From contig FMBT01000569.1 of the NCBI GenBank assembly GCA_900095095.1, forward strand, positions 1 through 49,014: a DNA stretch of 49,014 bases. The letters run 5' to 3'. The notes beneath the pieces are model-generated. The model was given only the letters and a program-made list of their open reading frames with translations, was not told where the DNA came from and ran no database searches. The stretch comes from Fragilariopsis cylindrus CCMP1102. Its lineage: Eukaryota > Bacillariophyta > Bacillariophyceae > Bacillariales > Bacillariaceae. Positions 21,195 through 34,277 of the stretch are shown here, piece by piece. Numbering within the stretch: position 1 is the first letter of the stretch; every line of letters begins with the position of its first letter. A program made the position numbers and the translations under genes.

Positions 21195-21598
21195 ATATAA
21201 CGATGAGGTAGAAAGATCATGTCCCATTCCAGGTATTATTCTATCTAAATGCTTCTTTTCAGTCGAATTTTCTTCATTATTTAGTTTCAATGATTTGTTC
21301 TTGTCTTTAAAATTATCTCAACTGTTAGGGTAGGAGGTATGCTATACTTCAAATATTCTTTAACCTATTGTATTACATGTATAGCCGAGCTAACTAACCT
21401 GGTAGAAGATGAAGATATATCATGAGATAACAATATAGGTTTATTTATGTTCTAGTCCGGTATTATGTCGTTTTAGTTTTGAAAATTTAGAGCAAAAAAA
21501 GTTGATGATTATAAACAAACGACTGACGGCTGTACTTATTATGGCCGATGTTCTCGTGTTGTTTCTCTATTCGTTAAGTGTTGGTGCAAACGGTGGTG
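21195..21598. other. Convergent 3' gap
   Basis: These 404 AT-rich bases lie between the 3' ends of the plastid protein gene and the channel gene. I see no gene, repeat or RNA structure. Confidence 0.4.
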
Positions 21599-24500
21599 CT
21601 ATATCACCCTAGTTGGTCTCTCTGACATGGATAGAAGAGGAGTATGATCCGAAGGGTGTGCGGAATGTCTTTTAAAATTCGATGCAAACGAACCGCTAAT
21701 ACTGCTGATGCTACTGACGTTGCGATTTTGAATACCGTCGTAAAATTGTGGAGGTGGAGGTGGGTGTAGAGGTACTCCAGTATGAATCCAGTTGCCTGTA
21801 AATCCCTGAGACGCACCCGCCTGTTGCCGACGCTGCTGCTCTGACCTCTCTTGTTGATTGAGATGAATAGTGCGGCGACGTTTTTGAATCATACAACCGA
21901 TTATCGATTTGCTGTTCAGGACGCCTTCATTATTTACATCAAGCTTGCGAAAAGCGGCGAAGGTCTGCTTTATATCGACCTCTGTGACTTTCCCTAATCT
22001 TATCATCATGGCAAGGGCAAACATTTCGCGAGTGCATTCGTCCAGCCCACGAGAATCTTTACCATCAAGGTTAATTCGGTGGATCAATGGTCCCGTAGCA
22101 AGCTCCCGAAGTGCATCGTCGTCCAATGAGTCTCCAAATTGACCTAGTACAGCTTGTTCTGTCCTCCTTTTTCTCAATTCTAAAGGAATCATACTTATCA
22201 TGGACATATTGTTAAGCAGGATAGTCCCGGCCACTAATAAGTAAACAGTAGCAAAAAGTTTCCCTCCATCTGATTTCGGAACTATGTCACCATAACCAGT
22301 GGATGTTAGCAAGACTGTTGTAAAGTACCAGCTATCGACTAAGGAAAGACCTTCAATCAAATAAAACCCAAGACAACCAAATGCAATGATCACCAGTGAA
22401 TTAATAAGGGCTTCCCGTAGGGTCAGTACGACATATTTTGCATTCCTCGTACTGTTCTTTCGGCCTCCGATTTCATCTGCCTCTGACGAGTAGGTGTCGT
22501 TACTAGAATCACTGCTGTCGACAGTCAAATCATCTATATCCCTTCCTGTGGCTCGCAAAGGTACTTCAAATAAGGGTGGTGGCAGCGGTGGTGGTAAAGA
22601 CGATGATGGCAGTGTTGGATCTACAGTGTCATTATTGCCCACGTCAGTGCTCGGTAATGTTGTATCGTGGGTGAATTGCGTTCCTTCCTTTACAGTTGCG
22701 GGAATATCCACAGAATTAGTTCGAAATCGTCCGAGATCACTCGTGGAGATACAAGGGCATTGCTTGTAGTGCTACCAATGCTTGCACCTCCGCGAAGATC
22801 CATAGACATATGTCTGGTATGACTCTGTCTGCCTAGGATTTGGGAAGTCATGGGAGAGCCTAGCAGTTGTTTCTGCACGGACGGAGACTCCGGCGTTTTT
22901 TTTGAACGATGGATGGAGAATGAAATGGTGAAGTTTGGTTTTGAATATTCGATAGATCATCTCTATTCATTGAGTGCGATGTTGGTACTCTTTCAGACTC
23001 AGAAAACGCTGGTGTTTCGTTGCTGGATCGTCGGATCTTTTTTGAAGCTCTCTCCGTCTCAGTCTTGTTTCGTAAAGATGTAGCGTCTCGCAAAGATGTA
23101 GCGTGCATTTCAGCTACATGCGCCATACTGGCTTTACTCTTAGCAGGTACAAATCCATTCATACGTCGATGCGAAGCATCCTTAATATTCTGAATTCTCG
23201 CACAATTTGGACATGCTTTGATCTGATTGGCAATTGCCTCTCTGTAAGATCGTTCATCAAGCATGCCGGCAATGTACGAACCAAGCAACAAACCAATGCA
23301 TGCGACACCAAAATAGATAAATATGCTGCAGATAATTTTAGCTCCATCTGTAGTTGGCACGAGATCTCCCAAACCAGCAGTGGTCAAAGTAATCACAGCA
23401 AAATAGATGCAGTCAAGTTTTCCCCAGCCTTCTTGCAAACCAAATACGTATAATGATATGATTACATAGACTGCAAAAAACAGAGAAACATATATTCCTG
23501 CGCTTTCAAATTGTTTGGGTGCACTTGAGACGGTAAAAAATTCTCTCTGGCGCGTCTTGCAAATGGGGCAGATATAGGTCGGATATTTGTTATCTGCACT
23601 CTCATGAGCACTCGAAGTCTGAGGGAGAAACTGACGCCTATCAAACTTATGGGCGGTCTTCTTGACTTTTGGTTGAAAAGGAGATGTATCTTGATAATGA
23701 TGCCGTATTCCTCGGTTATCAGGATGCTTCTCCTCGTGTAGGCAATGAATATTCCGTTCATATTCAATTGAATCGTCACTTGAATGGTCCGAAACAGAAG
23801 GGGAGTCCCCGTTTACAAAAGAATCTATCCGCTGCCGCTGCTGCTGCTGCAGTTCCTGTTGGCTGAGTTGGCGTTCTGCGCTACCGACCATATGCACAGG
23901 GGAATAGCTTCTGTGGTTACTACCGATATGGGGGAAATTATTGGACATAATTGATGTTTCTGAAATCCGGTTATCTGGGAAAAAATGTTGAGGACGAGGG
24001 TGGATATAATTACCATCGAAAGGTCTCTCGAAATGAGGCATCGATTCCGAATGATGATGATGATTGTGAGAATGCTGCTGCTGGGGGTGCTGTTCGAATT
24101 GAAATCGCTGGTCAAATGAAGACCCCATATCTAAATTCCCTCCCATATTTAGGTTCCCTTCCATATTAGTCATTGCCTCGCTATGAACGCGTTGATGGTT
24201 CGACCTTGGAATGTAGCGTGGCAGTGATTGGTAATTGAGACCTCCTTGTCTAATCATATTAGGATCTAATTGGATTGGAGGTGACGGATGTCTTAAATAG
24301 CCATGTTGAGCCCCATCATATGATCCATAATATGTGGAAGATGGTTCATCGATTTTGGGCTGAGTCAGATTGAGTGAATTCCTCTTTATCAATGATCCAT
24401 TATTATTTTTATTATCATTATTATTGAAGTGCATGCTATACGGAGTTTGAGTGTATCCTCCTGAAGCAGTATGAGGTGAAGGCACCTGTGGTGCTGACTC

Positions 24501-26336
24501 GTAGATTACATCAGATGGTGGCTGTGATATTGATGACGCAGGAGACTGAAAAAAGTTCGTATACGACTGGTCTGAAGAGGCGTGTGAGGATGAATCTTCT
24601 CCACTATCTGGTTGAGTATGTTTCGTTCTCATCTGTCGATAACTCCTTTGTTTGGTCCGACGCCGTCGAGTGACACCATCGACATCGCCATCACCTGTAC
24701 CGATTGCAAATTGAGAAAATAATCCAATCTCTCTTTCTTGTACATTCTGCGACTGACTCCACTCGTCACCACTTTGGTTGTCAATAGTTGACTTTAAGTT
24801 GTTTCGAACGTTGTTGTTCCGTTCAGTATTGGTGTTTATGTTGGGACTACTCGTATCGCTATTGGTAGAGTGATTGCTGTATCTTTGGTCGCTAGTTCCT
24901 CTTCCTCGTGGTACAGGTATAGTATTCTTATTCTGTTTCGTATATTGAGTCTCGCAGTCATTCCGTCGACGCTGGCTGTCTCGCTGCTGTTTCCCTCCCA
25001 CAGCAGTAGTAGAAGAGTGTAGTGGTGGTAGTGGTGGCAGTGAAGGTAGTGATGGTACTGGAGATTGTTGCGCTGATGATGTTGTATCGTTGAAAAGACT
25101 CGTCTCTATCATATCACCTGCTAGAATCTGATGATCTCCCGTATCATCTGAAAGCGTCATAATAATACTGTCTGCCCCCCGGGTGGTAAAAGAATCGGTA
25201 GATTCCATAAACAATGAACGTGTCGATGAATCTCGACTGGACGTTGCAGTGGTTACATGTCGTGGAGGATGTTGTGGTGGCGGTGGTTGGCGTTGACGTG
25301 GAATAAGCTTACTCACTACACTTCGTCTTAAAACGTCTTCGACATCGGTCGAACCGTGCAATAATACTGACGAGTCGAACGATGTATTGGTTCCCGGTAC
25401 GAACGATTCCTTTACTTGACCCTCGCTATTTATTCTCAAATCGTCTAAAAATTCCTCCAATTGCTGTAGTTCTCCTTCAGAAGCTTCCGATGTAGAATTT
25501 GATGGTGAATTGGCCGCTATTGGTTTATCTGCTATTACAAGACGTTTCGGGGTAGTATGTGTGCATTTAGTTTGAGTTATTGAATCTCTTTCATTGTTGT
25601 TGTTGATGTTGGTGTTGATATTTTTAGTATTCATTCCACCAATCGAAGCATCTCGACGATGGTGATTGTTACCAGTGGTGTTGCTAGTAGGCGAGAGTGC
25701 TTTGTTGTTTTCGGATGGTCGGACCGGTGAAAAATCTAGATGAACTTTCTGCGTCCAACGATTTGGCGACGCAGTATCGTATGATGATAAACTCATGTTG
25801 TCGGGTGAGTACGAAGCAGCCGGTGGAGGATGAGGACGAATAGCATGAGCGAGATTATTGTTATTGATAAAAGCAGTAGTAGTTTCAGTGGTATCTGATC
25901 CCTCAACGGTTGTTGAGTGATTCATATTCGTCGTCCTTGTCGTTTGCGGAGGTGAATTTGGTGGAGGTGAAGGTTGTGGCAGTGGATTTCTCAGTGGTAA
26001 TCGCACATCGCCGTAAAGAAGTAGGTCGTCTGCATCGTCCGCTGAGGGAACCAAAAACAATAAACAATCAGAATTGTTTTCAATACTTTGCATGAGATTG
26101 TCTGAGGAATCAGCTTCGCTCGTTGCGACACTCATCGACGGTTCGCTCACGAAGAAACGACTACTGCTATCGTCGTCATTATCATTATCATCGTCATCAT
26201 TTGTCGTAGCTGATCTACTCTCGATATTACCTGAAGCATTATGGTTATGGTTGTTAGCGGGTTGGAGAAAATCTTTCTTCACATATTGCATTCGGTCATC
26301 TTGGTCCGACGAGCCAACCGAAAGCGTGTCCGTCAT
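21599..26336 (-). CDS. Two-pore-domain potassium channel with a long disordered N-terminus
   Basis: Apart from two one-base breaks this is a single 1,579-residue frame. Residues 1 to about 890 are low-complexity (Ser, Asn, Gln, His) without a visible fold. The first pore module follows, with a TM (GIYVSLFFAVYVIISLYVF), a pore helix and filter TLTTAGLGDLVP (about 982-994), and a TM (IICSIFIYFGVACIGLLLG). The second is REALINSLVIIAFGCLGFYL, filter LLTSTGYGDIVP and LFATVYLLVAGTILL. The TM-P-TM-TM-P-TM order is that of TPK/K2P channels. A C-terminal EF-hand-like segment (FRKLDVNNEGVLNSKSI) recalls plant TPKs. Cys pairs CPIC and CPNC flank pore 1. Breaks are at T8 22896-22903 and AAA 22724-22726; adding one base at each gives exactly 1,580 codons. 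Subcellular membrane is unknown. Confidence 0.85.
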
Positions 26337-29300
26337 ATCGTGTTGCGTATATTTTATTTATTGTTATTTTAGCCTCGAACTTGTGTGTTGTCCCTCTTTA
26401 CACTCCGAACCCGAGTCAAGTCTCTTTCTCTCTCCCGGTCACTTTTCTATTTCTTCCTTTTTACATGAGGCCTCCTGCTTGCGGTTACTTCTGTTGTAGA
26501 GCACGGTGCTTCCCCTCTAACTTGCTGAAACATTGCTGAAACAAGAGTAGTAGGCTTGTGGGTTTGAGTTTGAGTGCACAATATGTTCGATGTGGCACGC
26601 CATCCCTCTTAATACCGGTATTGAAGCGAACATAATCATAATAATATATATTCGCTACCGGTAACAGCCAAGAGCCAACAACGAGTTTCCCGGGACTGGA
26701 TTTTGATGACCGTGATCATAATCAATCACAGAACAGCATGCAGTACTAGTATCTTGCATCTGCACATGTTGTAAGTTACTGTATTCTTTTTAGAGATTGA
26801 TAAGGGACAGAAGATAAGTTGGAATGGAACCTGCCTGATAGGTGTAAGCTAAATCTTATCATGAATGCCATTGCATTCTCTTTGGGTGAACATAAAATAC
26901 AGTAAATCAGATTTTGACATTTTAAATAAAAGCTGAAAAGATTCTCTTGTCATTCCATGTTGTTGGTTATTAATCACTACCTAATCAGTCAGGTTGTTAG
27001 CCTTATTGAGATACATTTTCAGTGCATATTCAGTGGTAGTATAATTGTAGTGATACATAGGATTAGGGTGTGCAATAAATGGAACCATCTTACTTTCAAG
27101 ACACAAAAGGAGAATACGAGAGCAAGCAATAAAAACTTTTTGTTTTGGATCTTGTTATTACAGAAAGCAAGCAATAGAAACTTTTTGTTTTGGATCTCGT
27201 TATTACATATATTTCTTTTTGGTCAATGAAAAAAGGACAGTATCATAGTATTTCTATTAACAATTATATGCCAGCAAGAACAGAAATGTGTCACACTAAA
27301 TGCCAAGTGTGCGTGGTGGGCATGCAAAACCTATTCATCAAGTGGCTTCTTGTGACTGATGATCCTTGGTGGGTTTTTATTCATTACTAGTGAACGATAG
27401 AAAAGTAGTGATTATATGTCAGAGTTTGAAATTTTCTTTGTTTCCACCTCTACTAGACCAGTTGACTTGAAGATATAATCAACAGCATCATTGGGGAGTA
27501 GAGATACAAAAGAGAGGACATTGTTAGATCTCAGTATTTGATGAAGTTTCCCAGCCATATATGAGCAAAGTAAGTAAGACAGGCTATGTGATGATTGTGG
27601 AACAAGATATTTCAGATAAAAGAGCCTTTTTTTGTCAGGCACAACTAGTCAAAAACCGAACGTTACTTACTAAACAATGGTATCTAGATTTTTTGTTGAT
27701 ATCACCTCAACGGGTTCAATCCCAGTTTGCATGCTTTTTGTTGGCTATTAACTTTGGTATTTTTGTTGAGTCTAACGGGCAAAAATTGAGGCATGTGCAA
27801 ATAAAAGAAATAAATGAGTCTTGGGTAACCCGCCCTGCACGCACTTATTTTTGTGGGACAAGTATTCCTTGTTCTACAATTATCACATAGCCAGCCTAAA
27901 GTAATCACTACTACTTAGGACAGCATGGTTTGGTATAATCTTCTGTCTGGTTAGTATCAGCACAATATATTTAGAGTCCTTACACTATGCAAATGATGTG
28001 TATTCTATAAAGGGGCACTGGGTTCATTCAAATCAACTTGAGCTTCTTGCCTATAACTTACACATGTATAGTAGTATAAAGTGTATATTTGGGAGGAGTC
28101 CAAGAATTGTGCTAAGCACATGGTAGGCCAAAGGAAAAAGAGAAAATATAATAGATCAGAAACAATGACGCTTCTTTTCATTTATTCGCATGTTGTTCTG
28201 ACCTCATTTTACATTCATGGAATGCTACTATAGTATAAAGTTTGGTTTGAACTTGCTATTCTCTCTTGCACAGAACCAAAGTTGACACAGTCCTCATCTA
28301 TTGTTTTGTTAGGTTACAAGCCCATCACACAGTCAATGCAGATTAAATCCCCCAATAAATACTTTCTATGATAACAAGGATATCTAAAATTAATACTGTA
28401 GTAGTTTAGTTTAGATTTTGCCTTTATAACATAATATCTTCTCCTATAATAATATGTCTTCATTCTTGTTTTGTAGAATAACACAATAGAGGGTAGTAGG
28501 AAGAGGTGATAAACACTAAGGCAAGTTCTAGCTTGATCTTGATCTAACAATTTTTGGACTGCGCGCAATACCTCGCATTATTAAGGAAAATTCTTGAGAA
28601 TTTTTTCTATGTAAGAGGAGCGTAAGAGAGTAGGACTACAGATTGAATAAAGAAATTAAAGCTCAAGTAGTACTAATAATAATACAGAAGTGTCTATCAT
28701 TGTTATATTGATGAATCGTCTAGTCAGTTTTGTTATTAGAGCCTTTGTTCAAGCACAGGTGCAGTTGTTGCTTGCACAGTATGCATAAGTACAAGTACAA
28801 GTACTTTGTTGAGAGCACAGAAATCACTATAGGAAACCAGCAGCCATTAAGATGAGTTCTTACAATGAGAGAAGAGTGGCAACGGCAATATTCTTATCAT
28901 CATCATTGATATGAGGCTATAAGAAACCTCATTGATCTAAAGAAAGCAGCAGCAGCTTTACCCTAAATAGGTAAAAAATCAACAAACTAACATGTAGTTG
29001 TGGTTATATTATGAAGAATATGTGTAATTAGTATGTTATGTGTGCTCAAGTTCAGGGATCATAGATTTTATGGCCCTGCTCAGGTTAGACAGGGAGTTTA
29101 TGCCCAACAGAAATTTGAACAGTTTTGGGCGACTTGAATGATGGTTCAGCAAGTAAAGATCTGTGAGACAACACACGCCAAGGATGCGTTGAGTGCATGG
29201 TAGTATGGGATTGTTGTTAGTGGAATTATTCATCGCTATGTGGAGTTTGGGTCTGTGTGATTATTATTTGAACAGTGTAGTCAAGGAAATGAGTGCGACG

Positions 29301-29389
29301 TTAATTGTTTGTGGTCAGTGGAACAGTTTTGGATGTGAAATATGGAAATGTGTGTGGAGTATGTATACTTTACGACTGAAGTAAGTATA
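26337..29389. other. 3 kb gene-poor region
   Basis: The first 300 bases hold the channel promoter, including an imperfect hairpin built on ACCGGTA/GCGAA (26613-26663). A 45-base tandem duplication lies at 27121-27209. Open frames of 60-110 codons (26957, 27190, 27561, 28314 minus and 29193) lack recognisable domains. Short tandem AAGTAC repeats lie at 28789-28806. I see no intact gene or RNA gene; the region may contain element relics too decayed to name. Confidence 0.45.
27121..27209. repeat. 45-base tandem duplication
   Basis: Two copies start at 27121 and 27166 (AGCAAGCAATA[A/G]AAACTTT, then GGATCT[T/C]GTTATTACA). They differ at about three positions, so the duplication is recent. Confidence 0.88.
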
Positions 29390-31790
29390 CTACTCGAATG
29401 CGCCGAAAGCTGTGGTAGAACTGGTGGAACCCTCTTCTTCTTGTTCCGTTTCTTCCTCGACCGTTTCTTTTACGGCATTGTGTATAACATCGGTCAATGT
29501 TTCATCAGGTAATGACTTGGATACCATATTTGTAAACAATAAACGTCTCAAATCTGTATGCTCGTCAGAAATGGTTTCTGATATTCTCATCCACTCTAAT
29601 GCTACCTCGGACCGTTCTCGGACGATATCTTTAAAGTGTATTAGTTTACAGCGCAGAAGGAGATCGAGTGAGTATTACTGAAGAGAGGGAACAAAAAGAA
29701 GATACCCCGCACTAACGTTAGTATTTAATATTACAAACACACTCACCTTCCGCGACACGTGCTGGATTGACCCATGCAAGAATTTCGTTTTTCGTTTCGA
29801 TGAGAGTACGAGATGATGTTACCATCTCATCTAAGAAATCCTCACTACGTGCATAGGTTTGATGTCCATCGAAATGATTCTTTACGTGATCTTTGTAAAA
29901 ATCTAGTAAGAATTCATACGTCTCCTGTCGAACCTCATCGTCATCTTTGTATGATTTCAAGACACGGTGGATACTTTCCTGAGTTGCCAAAAGCAACAAC
30001 AAATCAAAATTTGCCTTACGATACGGCGAGGAACTTCGGTTTGGACTCCACAAAGATTGGCTCCACGAAAATAAGACGTTTCGATCAAATATTGTATCAT
30101 GTCGTTTCTTTTCCTCCTTCTTGTTATTGGTATCAACATCATCATCAGAGGATAAAAGAGGGGCGTTGTCGGAAATATCGTCATTCTTGGCGTCAGCAGC
30201 ACCGAGAGCTTTGAGAAGCAAGTCTAAATTATCTAACGAGTTTCTGTCTTCGTCATCGTTGTCATCTTTTTTTTCGACCTCGCTCTTGATCTTCATACCA
30301 GTATCGACGTCGTCGTCGTCATCATCATCATCATCGTCATCTTCTTCTTGTAGGTCCTTTTTGGTAGCTTCCTTAGTGTAATCCTCAAAGGTATCCAAGA
30401 TTTCATCATTTAATTTCATTAGCATGTCCAAATCTTCGACCCATTCATTGGACAACTGTTCTCGAACAGAGAGGATTCTACGTACCAGTGCAGAAGGATT
30501 TACATGGAGTTCATATTCAACTGATTTCTGTTGCATATAACAAAAAAGTATAAGAGTTGGTTGTTAGTTATATAGGTGAGACAAGTTGTGATGCGAAAAC
30601 AAATAATACTAGAAACACATATGTATCCGGATTAATCTTACGTACCTCTTCCAGATAAGGATTCTTGGATAATTCGTCACTTTGTTTCACAGGAATGTTG
30701 TTGTTGGCTACCTTCTCTGAACCTTTGTCTGGTACTGATGCTGATGGTGATGCCAATGTTTCCAGGTAGCTGATAGAGCCCCTCTTAATACCCGATTTGT
30801 TGTTGTTACTGCTGTTTCCTTCGGTTGGCCTTTCCTTCTTCTTCTTTTCTCTTATCTCTGGTGACTTGTCGCCTTGACTACCAGTTGTTGTTGATGATGA
30901 TGATGATAGAGACGAAATGCTTTCCAGGTAACTGTTAGGACCAGGAAGGTTTCCTCTCATGATATTTGTCATCTTGGGCACATATTGCGGGAACTTCTTT
31001 TTTGGAGAAGCAATTGTCGATGCTAATGGTGTTTTGTTCCAAATATGATTTTTGCCATTGCCATTTGATGATGATTTCGATGATAAACTTTCAATGTATG
31101 AATTATATCCTGATAGTTTTCGTTGACGACGCTGTTGTCTCATTTGTATAACAATCACTTCATCGGGACGATCCATATAATCTAGAAAGACTGAATCCCA
31201 TTCTGGAAATTTTGTCTGATTGAATGCACCTGTACCATGAAACCTTTCGATACTAGTAAAATCCAATGTTTTCTATTTTTGATTTGTTTTTTTTGTGTTT
31301 AGAAAAGAATGTGAATGTGAATGTGAATCGTGAGACAAAGTCGGTGCGTAATTCGTTTTTTACTTTGGTAACGAATGGATCATCCCATCATTGGATACAA
31401 AATCAGACAAGAGAGTTGACTGAAAGAAAAGTTTCTTACCTCAAGCCATCGAACGGTATGCTCCTCCCGGCATTGATTTAAAAGATAAACAAAGGATTGA
31501 ATCGATCGTTGTGTTAAAAAGTTTCGTATATCGGTACGATCTTTATTTCTTAATACCCACGCATCGCCACTACTACCACTACTGCCACCACTGCTACTAC
31601 CGTCATTAGAATTATCAGACGATGATAATAGTTTGCACACAACAATAGCAGCAGCAGCATTGTTGTTATTTCTTCCCGATACCGATACTGATGAGTATAC
31701 TGTTTTCGGTATAACAAATGCCGTCGATCCGATTGCAACTGTTGCTACTAACAAAAGAATGAGTAACGATTTAAGAAAAAGTGTCTCCAT
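29390..31790 (-). CDS. Plastid-targeted protein of unknown function with repeated YLES motifs
   Basis: Exons 31790-31440, 31272-30646, 30527-29747 and 29628-29390 give 665 residues, all in phase. The signal peptide LLILLLVATVAIGS with TAFVIP marks plastid import. A conserved-looking block spans the first splice: RNFLTQRSIQSFVYLLNQC, HTVRWLE/KTLDF, FHGTGAFNQTKFPEWDSVF. Exon 2 is Ser/Asn-rich and holds four near-regular motifs: NSYIESLSS, NSYLESISS, ISYLETLAS and NPYLEE, spaced roughly 56, 54 and 37 residues. Exon 3 begins with a helical module (PSALVRRILSVREQLSNEW) and contains an Asp11 tract. Exon 4 ends with a Glu-rich tail. I recognise no catalytic motif. The repeated short motif in a disordered segment suggests a multivalent binding protein; that is inference. 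A TGACGTCA site lies 476 bases upstream. Confidence 0.82.
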
Positions 31791-33210
31791 TGTGATGTGA
31801 ATATCCGATAACCGATGAAGTTGTTGTACTTGATATTCTTTGTAATTCTACCAGAAGACGTAAGTAATAAAGGCTTTATTATGTTTTCTAAAGGTTGATT
31901 TTATAATATTGGATTAGTCAAGTTCATTTGAAAGGCGAAGTTATGGGTACAGCAGTACTATCATTCAATCAGAATTTCCTTTCAGTGAGTTGTGATAGGT
32001 TAATTTACTTCGAAGTACCAGTTGATGCCAATAAAAAGGTATCATCGTCGTCGCGTACAAGCAGTTGTTATTCTTTCTCCAATCCATCATGAAGTTTTGA
32101 AGGTGGAAGGTTGTCAAGAACTTTTTTCGCTCATTGACTCATTTATTTTTTCATGATTCAATTTGAAATTCTCACTCGCGTTTTTTACTCGTAAAACGCT
32201 CAGATTTAAAATCGAGTGACTTGATTGGATAAAGAAATTCTAGTAAGAACAGAATTATTTATTCGTGACGTCACAAGATGTTGTGATCGCGAGGCACGCG
32301 CCCAACTATTTCTCATAGAGAGAACAACAATAATACAGTACTATGAAGTAATATTATTTATAATCATCAATTCTTCTTTAGGTGCTATAATTTACTGGGA
32401 AGTAGCAAAAGTTACAGTACATTATACATTTCATTAAAATATAGAAGGAGGAAGAAAGAAGATGTCAATTTTGTGTCACAATTTTCTCATGCCCCAGTAA
32501 TTTCTCCAAGAATAGGGATGTAATATACATTGCAACAAAAAGAGGGTGTGATTGTGATGGCATGGTATACTGTTATTATTGCTATCTCTAATGTGTTACA
32601 ATAATGGTGTTTTAATTGGCAATGTTCTAGCGAACAGTTTACAGAAGAGCTGCAACACTACTACTATCTGATCTTACCTCAGCAGGAAGGCTCTATCTTA
32701 GGCCGGGTTGATTTTGGTAAGGATTGAGCTTAGAGGAAGGTAGGTGTCGATGGAGGGGGGAAACAACAATACACAATTTGATTATGATGCCTACCTAGCG
32801 GATATCAGATTTGGCAGACTGGATGGTTAAAAAAATAGCAGTGCAAATTAGCAAATAAAGTGGATACACGAAATAATTATCTAGCAAAATTCCACTATAT
32901 TATTATCAAAAAATTCCATTATGAAAATACCAAGCCTGTAGACAAACCAATACCGGTTTAGCTCTCTCTCTCTTTCGAATCATTTGATGTGCTTCGCTAT
33001 TTGCCAAGTCAATACCGAGTCAAATTCTAGCCAGAAACTCAGCTTTGAACAACGCTTTCACAGCTTTTAGAGTGGTGCAATAGTTGAAATATTATACACT
33101 TTCAAGAAAAAAACCCAAGAATAGTAAGTCAATAAAGAGAACATTATTTATACAACTCGATTGTCGTGATATAATCAATAATAAGTATACTTTTACTTTA
33201 ATTTTCGATT
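31791..33210. other. 1.4 kb intergenic region
   Basis: This lies between the start of the YLES-motif gene and the 3' end of the next minus-strand gene. It contains one TGACGTCA palindrome. A 70-codon open frame at 32225-32437 looks like chance. Otherwise I see plain AT-rich sequence. Confidence 0.4.
32266..32273. promoter_or_regulatory. TGACGTCA palindrome (bZIP/CRE-type site)
   Basis: A perfect palindrome (TCGTGACGTCACAA) lies 476 bases upstream of the YLES-motif plastid gene. It is the same eight-base word as at 19950. Regulatory function is inferred. Confidence 0.35.
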
Positions 33211-34277
33211 TTACCATGGCCAACCACCTTTCTTCTTTTTGTTTTTATTAGCTTCCGCCTCTACTGCTACTGCAGCAGCTTTAGCAGCTGCTTCCTTCTT
33301 CTTTTTGTTATTTCCACCAAAGAATCCAGATAATTTACCCATCACATCAGAATCTTCATCAACATATCCTTGATCGGCATATGGTAAACGTAAATCGAAT
33401 CTACCACCATTATCGAACTGCGAGTACATGAGTGAAACAACAGAAATAATTGTGTTGATGATGATAATGATGAGAGTTACCGAATATATTGAAATACATG
33501 CACTGTTAATGTTCTCAATACAACAATGTCGACTACTACAACATCATTCATTCTTTCCTCGGACAATGACTTCTCGATTGTTTCGAATAAGCGAATCACC
33601 CATATACAGACCAAACATTAAAATTGTACAGGACAAAGAAGTACGTATTCCAAATAAACGCACAATCAATCAAACCAAGCAGCCACACACACCACACACA
33701 CACACACACCACACACACACACACACACAACACACAAGTACACAGATAAACTTACCTTACCACCCAGACCAAATTCTCCACCAACACCGAATGATGCCAT
33801 TGGCAAAGGAATACCACCAATTTTTTTTGGATCACCATATTGATCCTCTAAGTCACCAATTGTTCCATCAGCTCTGCGTTTTTTCCATTCATCGATCGGA
33901 TCTTCACCTTTTTTGTATGTCTTTGTTTGCCAAGCCCAATTATCAGATCGTTCTTTGTCAGCAGTTTGACGACGTTGTTCCACCTTTTGAAAATACTTAT
34001 CACGTTGACTTTTAGGTGCACGACGTTCTTCTAATATCCTTTGTTGCTTTGCATATTCATCATTTAATTCATCACCTCCTGCTGTACCACCAGCACGCCA
34101 ATTATCAAACATTCCCATCTGAAGTTCCATACTATGCTGAGTTCGTGTCGATATCATTGTTGTTGATGTCGTCGAAAACGAATCAACGATAGACATCATA
34201 GAGACGATGATCATCATCGTCATCGCCACAAGAGCGACGACCGATGCTTGTTTCTGTTGTTGCTGTATCATCATCAT
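33211..34277 (-). CDS. Conserved-type plastid protein of unknown function, Lys-rich tail
   Basis: Exons 34277-33756 and 33417-33211 encode 242 residues. The N-terminus has a hydrophobic signal (VVALVAMTMMIIVSMMSIVD) followed by SFSTT, consistent with plastid targeting. The mature part starts near MGMFDNWRAGG. It is charged and largely helical (YAKQQRILEERRAPKSQRDK), followed by DPKKIGGIPLPMASFGVGG, then GGRFDLRLPYADQGYVDEDS across the second exon. It ends in an Ala/Lys-rich helix and KKKKGGWPW. I do not recognise a named family and see no active-site motif. The intron carries a long CA/GT microsatellite. There is no frame break. The start is the first of three consecutive Met codons. Confidence 0.8.
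33682..33737. repeat. CA microsatellite inside an intron
   Basis: An interrupted CA array of about 55 bases lies within the intron 33755-33418 of the preceding gene, near its donor side. Confidence 0.9.

Noticed and set aside
26613-26663. Imperfect ACCGGTA/GCGAA hairpin upstream of the channel gene
   Set aside because: One arm has a five-base interruption and there is no second copy; too weak to report as an element.
27690-27740. tRNA-like T-arm (GGGTTCAATCCC near 27713)
   Set aside because: No matching A-box, acceptor stem or anticodon arm can be folded upstream.
27561-27890. 109-codon open frame and its minus-strand partner with several Cys
   Set aside because: Cys spacing briefly suggested a transposase zinc finger, but neither frame shows catalytic or domain signatures.
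27404-27915. Possible 510-base element bounded by AGTAGTGATTA and TAATCACTACT
   Set aside because: Only 11 paired bases, no further arm similarity and no clear target duplication; it could be chance in AT-rich DNA.
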